DNA of 42,525 nucleotides, taken from contig JACPYV010000179.1 in assembly GCA_016195825.1 (NCBI GenBank), positions 1-42,525 on the forward strand. The letters are read 5' to 3'. The stretch comes from Burkholderiales bacterium. Its GTDB lineage: Bacteria > Pseudomonadota > Gammaproteobacteria > Burkholderiales > Burkholderiaceae_C. The number at the start of each line of letters is the position of its first letter. Positions within the stretch are counted from its first letter, which is position 1. This document shows, in pieces, positions 1 through 8,039 of this stretch. The position numbers and the translations under genes were made by a program. The notes beneath the pieces are model-generated. The model searched no databases and had not been told where the DNA came from. It saw only the letters and a list, made by a program, of their open reading frames with translations.

Positions 1-1000
1 GCACCAGCTTGCCGCGCATGCGACCCGACTCCACCAGCTCGTGCGCACGCCGCAGGTTGGCGGCGTTGATAGGGCTCAACTGCTCACTGACCGTCGTACG
101 CAGCCGGCGCTCGTCCACCAGCGCCGCCACGCTGGCCAGTAGCCGGCCCTGCTCGGCCATATCGGCTGTGCCGAACATGGGCCGTGTGAACATCATTTCC
201 CAGTGCAGCGACAGTGCCTTGCGCTTGAGCGTCATCACGTCGACGGGGCCGCTCAGGTCGTCGATGAGGCCCACGCGGCCCTGCGGCGCGGCGGCGTCGA
301 CGATGGCGTCCCAATGCTGCTCGGTGTGCGTCAGGCTGGCGACGAACTCGACCTCAGCCACGCCGGCCGCCACGAGTTGGGGCCGCAGCGGCTGGGCATG
401 GTCAACCACCGCATGGGCGCCCAGCTCGCGCACCCACGCCTGAGTCTGCGGCCGGCTGGCGGTGCCGATGACGCGCAGCCCGGTCAGCTGGCGGGCCAGC
501 TGCACGAGGATGGACCCCACCCCGCCGGCCGCACCGATGACCAGCAGGCTCTGGCCTTCGCCGCCGCCCTCGGCCACGCCCAAGCGGTCGAATAGCAGCT
601 CCCAGGCTGTGATGGCCGTCAGCGGCAGCGCGGCAGCTTCGGCGTCCGACAGACTTTGCGGCGCACGGGCAGCGATGCGGTGGTCCACCAGTTGCAGCTC
701 GGCGTTAGACCCCGGCCGGTTGATCGCACCGGCGTAGTACACCCGGTCGCCGACGGCAAAGCCCTCGACCGCGCCCCCCAGCGCCTCGACCGTGCCGACG
801 GCATCCCAGCCGAGCACCTCGGGCTGGCCGTCCTGCGGCGCGCGGTTCTTGCGCACCTTGGTGTCGACCGGGTTGACCGACACGGCGGCCACGCGCACCA
901 GCAGGTCGCGCGGGCCAGGCTGCGGCGCGGGCAGCGTCAGGTCGACCAGGGACTCGGGGTGGGAGATGGGCAGGGATTGCAGGTAGCCGACGGCTTTCAT
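1..1000 (-). CDS. Zinc-free MDR-family NAD(P)H oxidoreductase (quinone reductase-like), 3' end off the window
   Basis: This is a medium-chain dehydrogenase/reductase of the zinc-less, quinone-oxidoreductase-like branch, a cytoplasmic NADPH-dependent reductase whose substrate cannot be told from sequence. About 333 codons are visible and no stop is reached, so the last few residues lie beyond the left edge. The N-terminal half is the GroES-like fold (VNPVDTK at about 43-49, GWDAVG at 65-70). The nucleotide-binding motif AAGGVGS sits at 157-163. The cysteine and histidine zinc ligands of true alcohol dehydrogenases are absent. The ATG at 1000 is preceded by an AAAGGA Shine-Dalgarno sequence. 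The gene is divergent from the LysR gene at 1101, which makes that regulator its likely controller (inference). The family call is firm; the substrate is unknown. Confidence 0.88.
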   Translation of the reverse strand, partial: MKAVGYLQSLPISHPESLVDLTLPAPQPGPRDLLVRVAAVSVNPVDTKVRKNRAPQDGQPEVLGWDAVGTVEALGGAVEGFAVGDRVYYAGAINRPGSNAELQLVDHRIAARAPQSLSDAEAAALPLTAITAWELLFDRLGVAEGGGEGQSLLVIGAAGGVGSILVQLARQLTGLRVIGTASRPQTQAWVRELGAHAVVDHAQPLRPQLVAAGVAEVEFVASLTHTEQHWDAIVDAAAPQGRVGLIDDLSGPVDVMTLKRKALSLHWEMMFTRPMFGTADMAEQGRLLASVAALVDERRLRTTVSEQLSPINAANLRRAHELVESGRMRGKLV

Positions 1001-1100
1001 GGGGCGTCCTTTCTGAAGGCGAGACAACGATGGCTGTCATGGTGGCGGCCTGCATTGCATTCGGAAAGCCTAGGATCTGCGAATCAGTTTCATTACAAAC
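1001..1100. promoter_or_regulatory. Divergent promoter region between MDR reductase and LysR genes
   Basis: This 100-base gap must hold the promoters of both divergent genes and, by analogy with other LysR-type loci, the regulator's binding site. It is noticeably less GC-rich near the LysR start (1075-1100). I see no convincing -35/-10 pair and no clean T-N11-A dyad, so no exact site is claimed. Confidence 0.4.
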
Positions 1101-2051
1101 ATGAAGATGGACCGCCTTGCCCCGCTGCAACTCTTCATCGCCGCCGCCGACGCCGGCAGCTTCTCGGCCGCCGCGCGCCGGCTGGACCTCGGCCCAGTGC
1201 AGGCCAGCGCCACCATCGCCCGGCTGGAGCGCGAGCTGGGCGCGCGATTGTTCGAGCGCTCCACGCGCCGGCTGCGCCTGACCGAGGCCGGCGAGCAATG
1301 GCTGCCCCACGCCCGCCAGCTCCTGACCGTCTGGGAAGACGGGCAGGCCGCGCTGCGTGATGCGGCAGATGCGGCCGGCGAGGCGCGGCCGCTGAGCGGC
1401 CGCCTGCGTGTCAGCCTACCCAGCGACATCGGCCGCCAGCACCTGTGGCGCTGGATCGAGGACTTCGCCGCCGCCGAAGCCGGCCCCGGCGTGCAGCTGG
1501 AGCTGCGCATCAGCGACCGGCTGACCGACCTCGTGCAGGACCCCGTGGACTACGCGGTGCGCTATGGCGAGCCGCCCGACTCCAGCCTCGTCGCGCTGCC
1601 GCTGGCGCCGGGCAACCGGCGCGTGCTGTGCGCCAGCCCGGCCTACCTCGCGCGCCACGGCCACCCGCAGGCGCCGGCTGACCTGGATGGCCACGACTGC
1701 CTGCGCTGGGTGCAGGGCGACAGCCCGCACGGCCGCTGGCGTTTCACGTCGCCGCAAGGCGAAGCCCGGGCCATCGAGGTGACCGGCCGCCGCATCGCCG
1801 ACGACGGCGGCCTGGTGCGCGAATGGGCGGTAGCCGGGCTGGGCATTGCCTACAAGAGCGGGCTGGACGTCGCCGCCGACCTGGCCGCCGGGCGGCTGGT
1901 GGCGCTGCTGCCGGGCTGGGTGGGCGAGCCCGCGCCGCTGCACTGGATGGCCGTCGGCCGGCACCGGTTGACGCCGGCGCTGCGGCGGCTGGCCGGCACG
2001 CTGCGGATGCGCTGCGAGCGCTTGTTGGCACTGAATCCGCCCGGGGCGTGA
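1101..2051 (+). CDS. LysR-family transcriptional regulator
   Basis: A LysR-type regulator of 316 residues, the usual length. The winged helix-turn-helix fills about residues 5-64 (LQLFIAAADAGSFSAAARRL, then the ATIARLERELGARLFER recognition region). The periplasmic-binding-protein-like effector domain runs from about 95 to 305. Two start codons are possible, ATG at 1101 and at 1107; the family aligns with either. It is transcribed away from the MDR reductase gene, the typical arrangement in which a LysR protein controls its divergent neighbour and itself. The effector is unknown. It resembles the AaeR/DsdC/CrgA-like group common in Burkholderiales, but I would not assign a subfamily. Confidence 0.93.
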   Translation: MKMDRLAPLQLFIAAADAGSFSAAARRLDLGPVQASATIARLERELGARLFERSTRRLRLTEAGEQWLPHARQLLTVWEDGQAALRDAADAAGEARPLSGRLRVSLPSDIGRQHLWRWIEDFAAAEAGPGVQLELRISDRLTDLVQDPVDYAVRYGEPPDSSLVALPLAPGNRRVLCASPAYLARHGHPQAPADLDGHDCLRWVQGDSPHGRWRFTSPQGEARAIEVTGRRIADDGGLVREWAVAGLGIAYKSGLDVAADLAAGRLVALLPGWVGEPAPLHWMAVGRHRLTPALRRLAGTLRMRCERLLALNPPGA

Positions 2052-2134
2052 TATCTGACAGCCCCCACGAGAAGTGCGGCAGATAAGCTCCGAGCACCCC
2101 TATTACAGACCGTTGCAGCAGACGGCGACCGACC
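2052..2134. promoter_or_regulatory. Leader of the TonB-receptor/YfiR/GGDEF-EAL operon, with imperfect stem-loop
   Basis: An 83-base gap before the receptor gene. TATCTG near 2051 and CAGATA near 2080 are complementary, and CAC/GTG pair inside them around a GAGAA loop, giving an imperfect stem-loop just after the LysR stop. It has no following T-run, so it is not a classical terminator. It could be a weak terminator, an operator or chance. A TATTAC at 2101 could be a -10 element, but no good -35 accompanies it. Confidence 0.25.
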
Positions 2135-4102
2135 TTGACCTGCCGCACCCTCTCGCTGGCCTGCCTGGCCGTGCTCGCCCTTCAACCGCCAGCCCATAGC
2201 GCCCCGGCCCCCGATGCCGCCGAGGACAAGGCACTTGAAGCGCTACTGAAACGGGAGGTGCAAGGCCCGTCTCGCTACGCCCAGAGCCTGATGGACGCGC
2301 CGGCTTCCGTCAGCGTGCTGGAGCGTCAGGAGGCCGACGCCCTTGGCCACCAGACCGTCGGCGACATGCTGGCCCGACTGCCCGGCGTCTACCTCAGCAA
2401 CTCACGCAGCTACAGCGCCCTGGGCATCCGCGGCTTCAACCGGCCCGGCGACTACAGCTCGCGGGTGCTGATGGCCATCGACGGTCAGCGGGTCAATGAT
2501 GCGATCTACGACCAGGGCCTGCCCCAGCTCGAACTGCCCATCCTGGCCGAGTGGGTCAAGCGCGTGGAGCTGGTGAACGGTCCCGGCTCGTCGGTCTACG
2601 GCAGCAACGCCTTGCTGGGCGTCGTCAACATCGTCACGCTCAACGGCGCCGACGCGCCCGGCCTGACCCTGCAGGGCAGCCTCGGCGAGCAGGGCCTGCG
2701 CCGCGTCGAGATGCATTACGGCGCCAACGCCAGCGCCGACCGCGATGTCTTCATCGGCATCAACCTGCAGCGCAGCGCCGGTGAGAACCTCTACCTTCCC
2801 GAACTGGGCACCGCAGACGGCTGGGTACGCGGCCTGGACGGCGAGCGCCAGGCGGCGCTGCTGGCCAAGGTGCGCCATGGCGACTGGCGGCTGTCGCTGA
2901 ACGCCGTGCGCCGTGAGAAGGACGTTGCGACCGCGCCGTACGGCACGCTGGCCGGTGTGCCCGGCACCACGTACAGCGACACCCTGGTCCTGGGCGAGCT
3001 GTCCTACGACGGCGGCTGGCAGGACGAGTTGCGCCGCACCGTGCGCCTGAGCGTGGCCGGCTACGACTTTCGCGGACGCTACGTGTTCGGGCAGGCACCG
3101 GACCTGATCAACAAAGATGTGGCCCGCGCTCAGTGGACGACGCTGGAAGGCCGCCTGCTGTGGCGCGGCCTGCTCAACCACCAGCTGATGGTGGGTGCCG
3201 AGGTGCGCTCGTCGCCCTACGGGATACAGCGCAACTTCGACGTCGAGCCGCATGCGGTGAAGCTGGACTCGAACGTCTCGCAGGATTCGATCGGGGCCTA
3301 TGCCCAAGACCAATGGCGGCTGTCGTCGACGCTGCAGCTGACCACCGGCCTGCGCGTGGACCATGTGCGCGGCTTCTCGCCCGCCGTGTCACCACGCGCT
3401 GTGCTGGCGCTGCGGCCCGACGAGCGCGAGTCCGTCAAGCTGATCTGGGCCCAGTCCTTCCGCTCGCCCAACCTGTACGAGCGCTTCTACGACGACGATG
3501 GCGTCTCGCAGCTCAAGAACCCCGCGCTGAGGCCCGAGCGCCTGAACTCGGCCGAGGTCGCCTGGGAATACCTGCTGCCCAGCGGCCAGGCGCTCAGCGC
3601 CAACGCCTACTACACGCACATGAGCCGGCTGATAGAGCAGGTGCCGCTGAGCGACGCGCCGGACGCCATCGTGCAGTACCGCAACGTTGGCCGCGTCACG
3701 CTGCAGGGCGTGGACCTGGGTGTGGAGCAGCGCTCGGCCGAGGGCTGGCTGTGGCGGGCCAGCACCTCCTGGATGCATGCCCGCAACGACGCTGGCGAGA
3801 AGCTGAGCAATGCACCGTCCTGGATGGTCAAGGGCCATGTGGTGTCGCCGCAGTGGCAGCGCTGGCAGCTCGGTGCCGAATGGCAGCTGCTCGGCCCGCG
3901 GCTGGGCCGCGTCGAGGTGCCGTCCACGGCCACCGTCAACGCGCACCTGCGCTACCGGCTGGACGAGCGCCAGAGCCTGTCCCTTCACGTCAACAACGCG
4001 CTGGACCGGCGCAACCTCGATCCGTCGACACCGGACGTGGTGCTGAGCAGCATTCCCCAACCCGGCCGCACCTGGCGCCTGGACTGGCGGCTCGCGCTCT
4101 GA
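2135..4102 (+). CDS. TonB-dependent outer-membrane receptor linked to a c-di-GMP module
   Basis: A TonB-dependent receptor of 655 residues, somewhat short for the family. I chose a TTG start at 2135: the only other possible start after the preceding in-frame stop at 2084 is an ATT, and this one gives a clean signal peptide (about 1-23, ending HSA). Plug domain about 55-165 (DAPASVSVLERQEA, then GDMLARLPGVYL and RVELVNGPGSSVYGSNALLG); beta-barrel about 190-655, ending in Leu rather than the usual aromatic residue. The segment before the plug (ALEALLKREV...SRYAQ) resembles TonB receptors found beside c-di-GMP genes. No clear TonB box is visible. The YfiR-like gene follows after 7 bases and the GGDEF-EAL gene after that, so the receptor probably acts as an outer-membrane sensor or ligand gate for them (inference). 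The ligand is unknown. Confidence 0.9.
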   Translation: MTCRTLSLACLAVLALQPPAHSAPAPDAAEDKALEALLKREVQGPSRYAQSLMDAPASVSVLERQEADALGHQTVGDMLARLPGVYLSNSRSYSALGIRGFNRPGDYSSRVLMAIDGQRVNDAIYDQGLPQLELPILAEWVKRVELVNGPGSSVYGSNALLGVVNIVTLNGADAPGLTLQGSLGEQGLRRVEMHYGANASADRDVFIGINLQRSAGENLYLPELGTADGWVRGLDGERQAALLAKVRHGDWRLSLNAVRREKDVATAPYGTLAGVPGTTYSDTLVLGELSYDGGWQDELRRTVRLSVAGYDFRGRYVFGQAPDLINKDVARAQWTTLEGRLLWRGLLNHQLMVGAEVRSSPYGIQRNFDVEPHAVKLDSNVSQDSIGAYAQDQWRLSSTLQLTTGLRVDHVRGFSPAVSPRAVLALRPDERESVKLIWAQSFRSPNLYERFYDDDGVSQLKNPALRPERLNSAEVAWEYLLPSGQALSANAYYTHMSRLIEQVPLSDAPDAIVQYRNVGRVTLQGVDLGVEQRSAEGWLWRASTSWMHARNDAGEKLSNAPSWMVKGHVVSPQWQRWQLGAEWQLLGPRLGRVEVPSTATVNAHLRYRLDERQSLSLHVNNALDRRNLDPSTPDVVLSSIPQPGRTWRLDWRLAL

Positions 4103-4109
4103 GACGCTG

Positions 4110-4667
4110 ATGGCTCCCAGCAAGCGGCTCTCCGGCAGCCCGGCACCTTGGCGCCGCGTAGCCGGCTGCGCGCTCGCGCTGGGCCTGCTGTCGACGCAGG
4201 CCGTGGCGCAGATGGCCAGCCCCGAGTCGCTGAAGGCCGAAGTCATCTACCGCGTGCTGATGTTCGTCACCTGGCCGCCGGAGCGTGAAGTGCCGGAGCG
4301 CGGCTTGCAGATCTGCACGCTGGGCGAGGGCCGCGTCGAGGGCGCGCTGCAGGCCCTCGTCGGCCGACCCATCCGCCAGCTCACCGTGGCCGTGCGCCGC
4401 CTGGCCCGGGCCGATCAATATGCCGGCTGCCACCTGCTCTACCTGCCGACGCCGCAGCCCGCGCTGCGGGCTGCGCTGGCCGACGCCTCAGTGCTGGTCG
4501 TGTCCGACGCTGCCACCATGCTCGACCAGGGGGCCATGATCAACCTGCAGGTCGAAGACGGACGCATCGTCTTCGACGTTGAACTTGACGCCGCGCGACG
4601 GGCGGGGCTGGTCATCAGCACCAAGCTGCTGCGGCTGGCCCGCTTCGTGCGCCACCAGACCCCATGA
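4110..4667 (+). CDS. yfiR: YfiR-family periplasmic regulator (DUF4154)
   Basis: A secreted protein of 185 residues with a signal peptide (hydrophobic 18-33, cleavage near AVA-QM). The mature start, SPESLKAEVIYRVLMFVTWP, is the YfiR hallmark. Cys69 and Cys107 match in position the structural disulfide pair of Pseudomonas YfiR; a second pair is not present. C-terminal motifs (LVVSDA, GAMINLQVEDGRIVFDV, and the ISTKLLRLAR end) also fit the family. In Pseudomonas aeruginosa YfiR binds the periplasmic domain of the cyclase YfiN and represses it. Here the gene lies 7 bases after a TonB receptor and 10 bases before a GGDEF-EAL protein with a periplasmic domain, so the same kind of periplasmic brake is likely. 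Position and family are firm; the direction of its effect is inference. Confidence 0.9.
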   Translation: MAPSKRLSGSPAPWRRVAGCALALGLLSTQAVAQMASPESLKAEVIYRVLMFVTWPPEREVPERGLQICTLGEGRVEGALQALVGRPIRQLTVAVRRLARADQYAGCHLLYLPTPQPALRAALADASVLVVSDAATMLDQGAMINLQVEDGRIVFDVELDAARRAGLVISTKLLRLARFVRHQTP

Positions 4668-4677
4668 AGCCCTTGTG

Positions 4678-6504
4678 ATGAAGCCCGCACTTGCCGACAC
4701 GTTTGAACGCCTGCGCGAGCTGATCGTCGCGCTGTCGGCGCTGCTGGCGTTCGCACTCGTGCTGAGTCTGCTGCAATACCTGCGCCTGCAGGACCGTCAG
4801 TTGAAGGACTTGCAGACCCAGGCCAGCATCGTTGCGCAGACCGTGTCGGCCGCCGTCGTCTTCGACAGCCGCAACGATGCCAGCGAGAGCCTCGCGGCGC
4901 TGCAGCAGAGCCCGGCCATCGTGCACGCGCGGCTGCTGCGCAAGGACGGCAGCGTGCTGACGCTGTACGCTCGCCTGGCGGCCGAGGAGTCGCGCCTGGA
5001 CGAGCTGGCCGGCAGCGTCAAGGTGGAGGTGCCGGTGCAGGCCGACGGGCGCCGCGTCGGCACGCTGGCGCTGGAGGCCCGCCGCCTGCCGATGTGGCTG
5101 GACCTGGCCCAGTTCCTGGGCGCCACGCTTGGCACGCTGGTGGCCACCGCGGCCCTGGCCTGGTGGTTGTCCAAGCGGCTGCGCCTGCAAATCAAGGAAG
5201 TGGAGCGCCGAACGCGCTACCTGGCGCGCTTCGACGCGCTGACGGACCTGCCCAACCGCGAACACATGCGCCATCTGCTGGAGCGCGCGCTGCAACAGGA
5301 CGACGGCGCCACCTTGCTGATCCTGGATCTGGACGACTTCAAGCAGATCAACGACCAGCACCGCCATGCCACCGGTGACGCGGTGTTGCAGGCCATCGGA
5401 CAGCGCCTGCGCCTGCTGTCGCGCCCCGGTGACCAGGTCGCCCGCCTGTCCGCCGACGAGTTCGCCATGCTGCTCGTGCCGCGGCTGGACGACGAGGCGC
5501 TGCGCAACCACGTCGCGCAACTGCAGGCCGAACTGACCCGGCCGCTGCTGCACGAGGGCCAGTGGCTGCCGCTGCACGTCTGCATCGGCGCCGTTTCCCT
5601 GCCCGACCATGCGCATGACCCGAGCGAAGCCATGCGCTGCGCCGACGCGGCCATGCGCCACGCCAAGCAGCTCGGCAAGGACAGCTTCCAGCTCTTCACG
5701 CCCCAGATCGGCGAGGCCTTGCGCCAGCGCATCGCGCTGGAGCACGACCTGCTCGCGGCGCTGTCGGCGGGCGATCAGCTCTCGCTGGCCTACCAGCCGC
5801 AGTACGACGCCCGCCGCCGCATCCGTGGCTTCGAGGCGCTCGCACGCTGGCAACACCCGCAGCGCGGCTGGATATCGCCGGCCGAGTTCATTCCGGTGGC
5901 CGAGAGTTCCGGCCTCATCGTCGACCTCGGCCTGGCCATGCTGGCGCTGCTGCGCCGCGACCTCGACGGCTGGAAGGCCCGAGGCCTGAACTGCCCGCTG
6001 GTGGCAATCAACCTCTCCTGGGAGCAGTGCCGCAAGCCGCAGCACCGCGACCGTTTTCTGCAGCAGCTGAAGTCCCTTCAGCTGACACCCGCCGAGATCG
6101 AGTTCGAGCTGACGGAGAGCGCCGGCTTCGAGGACATCGACAAGCCCGACTCCTTCGTCTTCACGCTGCAAGGCCTGGGCTACAGCCTGGCCATCGACGA
6201 TTTCGGCACGGGCTACAGCTCGCTGGCTTATCTGCGCCGCATCCGCTGCCGCAAGCTCAAGATCGACCGGCTGTTCGTGCACGGCCTGTCGACGAATGCC
6301 GATTCGCGCACGCTGGTCGAGTCCATGGTGCGGGTCGCGCACGCGATGCACATGCTGGTGGTCGCCGAAGGCGTGGAGCTGCCCGCCGACGAGGCTGCGC
6401 TGATCGAGATGGGCTGCGACCTGATGCAGGGCTTCGGCTTCTGCAAGCCGGTGCCGCCGCAGCAGGTGGCTGCGCTGCTGTCGGGCGAGCCGCCGCAGCC
6501 TTAG
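4678..6504 (+). CDS. Membrane-bound GGDEF-EAL protein with degenerate GGDEF and intact EAL, predicted c-di-GMP phosphodiesterase
   Basis: 608 residues from the ATG at 4678 (a GTG directly before it is also possible). Helix 12-35, a periplasmic sensor region about 37-138 and helix 142-165 resemble the YfiN/CHASE8 layout. GGDEF domain about 180-340: the active-site motif reads SADEF (258-262), but the inhibitory-site RxxD is kept as RPGD (249-252). EAL domain about 355-595: FEAL (EAL 386-388), INLS, ELTES, IDDFGTG (Asp507, Asp508), KIDRLF, AEGVE (564-567) and LMQGF are all present, so the metal and catalytic residues look intact. The likely activity is hydrolysis of c-di-GMP, with the GGDEF domain perhaps a nucleotide sensor. 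It is the last gene of a trio with the TonB receptor and YfiR. Its stop overlaps the convergent thiDE stop by 4 bases. The family is certain; net activity needs assay. Confidence 0.93.
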   Translation: MKPALADTFERLRELIVALSALLAFALVLSLLQYLRLQDRQLKDLQTQASIVAQTVSAAVVFDSRNDASESLAALQQSPAIVHARLLRKDGSVLTLYARLAAEESRLDELAGSVKVEVPVQADGRRVGTLALEARRLPMWLDLAQFLGATLGTLVATAALAWWLSKRLRLQIKEVERRTRYLARFDALTDLPNREHMRHLLERALQQDDGATLLILDLDDFKQINDQHRHATGDAVLQAIGQRLRLLSRPGDQVARLSADEFAMLLVPRLDDEALRNHVAQLQAELTRPLLHEGQWLPLHVCIGAVSLPDHAHDPSEAMRCADAAMRHAKQLGKDSFQLFTPQIGEALRQRIALEHDLLAALSAGDQLSLAYQPQYDARRRIRGFEALARWQHPQRGWISPAEFIPVAESSGLIVDLGLAMLALLRRDLDGWKARGLNCPLVAINLSWEQCRKPQHRDRFLQQLKSLQLTPAEIEFELTESAGFEDIDKPDSFVFTLQGLGYSLAIDDFGTGYSSLAYLRRIRCRKLKIDRLFVHGLSTNADSRTLVESMVRVAHAMHMLVVAEGVELPADEAALIEMGCDLMQGFGFCKPVPPQQVAALLSGEPPQP

Positions 6505-8039
6505 GTCGACGGATGCGGCCAGCCCGCATCGACGGCCAGCGGCATGGCCGCGCCGCTGCGCCAGGCAGCCAGCCACTCGCGCGCCGCCACCTTGGCACCC
6601 GGCGCCAGCCCGCGCACCACGCAGCACGCACTGGCCCCGCAGGCGGCGATCTGGATCAACTGCTCGGGCGTCAGCACGCCGCCGATGCCCACGACCGGCG
6701 CCGGCGCAATGGCGGCCCACCAGGCCAGGTTGTCCAGCCCCTGCGCGCGCCAGGGCATGGCCTTGGTCAGCGTGGGCCAGACGGGGCCGCAGGCGATGTA
6801 GTCGGGCGCCCAGGCGGCCGCACGGGCCAGCTCCCACAGGCTGTGCGAGCTCAGGCCCAGGCGCAGGCCACCGGCGCGGGCGTCGGCCAGGTCGCGACAG
6901 TCCGTGGTGTCGAGCGCCAGCAGGTCCTCCTGGCCGAGATGGACGAAGTCCACGCCCAGCGCCAGCGCCTCGCGCCAGTGGTCGTTGACGACGAAGGTAG
7001 CGCCATGGCGGCGCGCGGCCGCGCAGGCCGGATCGACCTCGGCCTTCAGGCGGGCCTGCCAGGTGGGCTGGGCCTCACCGGGGAGGCGCTTGAGGCGCAG
7101 CTGGACGGTGGGCAGGCCGGCATCGAACAACTGTGCGGCGTGGGCGCCGCTGTCCGTGATCGCGTAGACGCCGCCGACGCCCGACGGCAGGCGGCGCTCG
7201 GGCCAGGCCACCGGCGGCGTGTCGAACAGCCCGGGCAGCAGACCGGGGTCGGTGATGAAACCGGCCGACGGCCGCACGGGGCCGGCGCCGCTGCCGGGTG
7301 AGGCGGCGGCGCGCAGGCCCGATGTCGTCAGCATCTTCGCCAGCACCGCGGCGTCGGCCGCGACAAAGCCGCGCGCCAGCGCCGCGGCCAGCGCGGTGGC
7401 GTAACAGCAGCCGGTGCCATGGTTGTCCGCCGCCGCACGACGCGGCAGCGCCAGCCAGCCGCTGGCCTGCGGGGTGGACAGCCAGTCCAGCGCCATCGGG
7501 CCGGCCTCGTCGCCGCCGGTGATGCAGGCGCTCCCAGCGCCCAGCGCTCGCAGCGCGCACGCCTGCTCCGCCGCGCTACCCTCGCCCACCAGCTGCGCTG
7601 CCTCACGGCGGTTGGGCGTGGCAACGCTGGCCCGCGGCAGCAGCTCCTCGCAGTAGGCGCGCAGCAACGCGTCGTCGGCAAGGCTGGCGCCGGTGGACGC
7701 GCGCAGCACGGGGTCGACGACCAGCGCCACCGGCGCACGCTCGCGCAGCCGGTCCACCCAGCGCGTGACGATGCGCAACTGCTCCACGCCACCCAGCAGG
7801 CCGGTCTTGATGGCAACGGGCGGCAGGTCGTCGGCCAGTGCCGCGAGCTGGGCGTCCAACTGCCCGGGCGGCACGGGGAAGACGGCCTGCACGGCCATGC
7901 TGTTCTGCGCCGTCAGTGCCGCGGCCACCGGGCAGAGATGGACGCCGGTCGCATCGGCCGCGCGCTGGTCGGCCGACACGCCCGCACCGCCGCCGCTGTC
8001 CAGCCCCGCGATGCTCCAGAGGATGGGGGGCCGATTCAT
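6501..8039 (-). CDS. thiDE: ThiD-ThiE fusion: hydroxymethylpyrimidine (phosphate) kinase / thiamine-phosphate synthase
   Basis: A 512-residue fusion that makes HMP-pyrophosphate and joins it to the thiazole phosphate to give thiamine monophosphate. ThiD half, about 1-270: [15 protein letters not shown] (10-24), DPVLRASTG (109-117), HGTGC (207-211) with its catalytic Cys. The Lys-Gly-Gly-His of classical ThiD is replaced by TGGD (174-177). ThiE half, about 285-495: VYAITD, TVQLRLK (311-317), VNDHW (351-355), VHLGQED (366-372), GPVWPT and GIGG motifs. The start codon overlaps the thiG stop as ATGA; the stop overlaps the convergent GGDEF-EAL gene. It is the last gene of the riboswitch-controlled operon. 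The changed ThiD motifs recall ThiD2-type kinases, which act only on HMP-phosphate (inference). Confidence 0.93.
   Translation of the reverse strand: MNRPPILWSIAGLDSGGGAGVSADQRAADATGVHLCPVAAALTAQNSMAVQAVFPVPPGQLDAQLAALADDLPPVAIKTGLLGGVEQLRIVTRWVDRLRERAPVALVVDPVLRASTGASLADDALLRAYCEELLPRASVATPNRREAAQLVGEGSAAEQACALRALGAGSACITGGDEAGPMALDWLSTPQASGWLALPRRAAADNHGTGCCYATALAAALARGFVAADAAVLAKMLTTSGLRAAASPGSGAGPVRPSAGFITDPGLLPGLFDTPPVAWPERRLPSGVGGVYAITDSGAHAAQLFDAGLPTVQLRLKRLPGEAQPTWQARLKAEVDPACAAARRHGATFVVNDHWREALALGVDFVHLGQEDLLALDTTDCRDLADARAGGLRLGLSSHSLWELARAAAWAPDYIACGPVWPTLTKAMPWRAQGLDNLAWWAAIAPAPVVGIGGVLTPEQLIQIAACGASACCVVRGLAPGAKVAAREWLAAWRSGAAMPLAVDAGWPHPST

Noticed and set aside
2052..2134. A possible c-di-GMP riboswitch before the signalling trio
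   Set aside because: The conserved GEMM motifs are missing; only a simple imperfect stem-loop is visible.
4579..4677. A longer N-terminus for the GGDEF-EAL protein
   Set aside because: These 33 codons are the yfiR 3' end read in another frame; the first helix begins properly after the ATG at 4678.
4615..6837. A 740-codon minus-strand open frame opposite the GGDEF-EAL gene and the end of thiDE
   Set aside because: Antisense to a clear EAL protein; no domain features.
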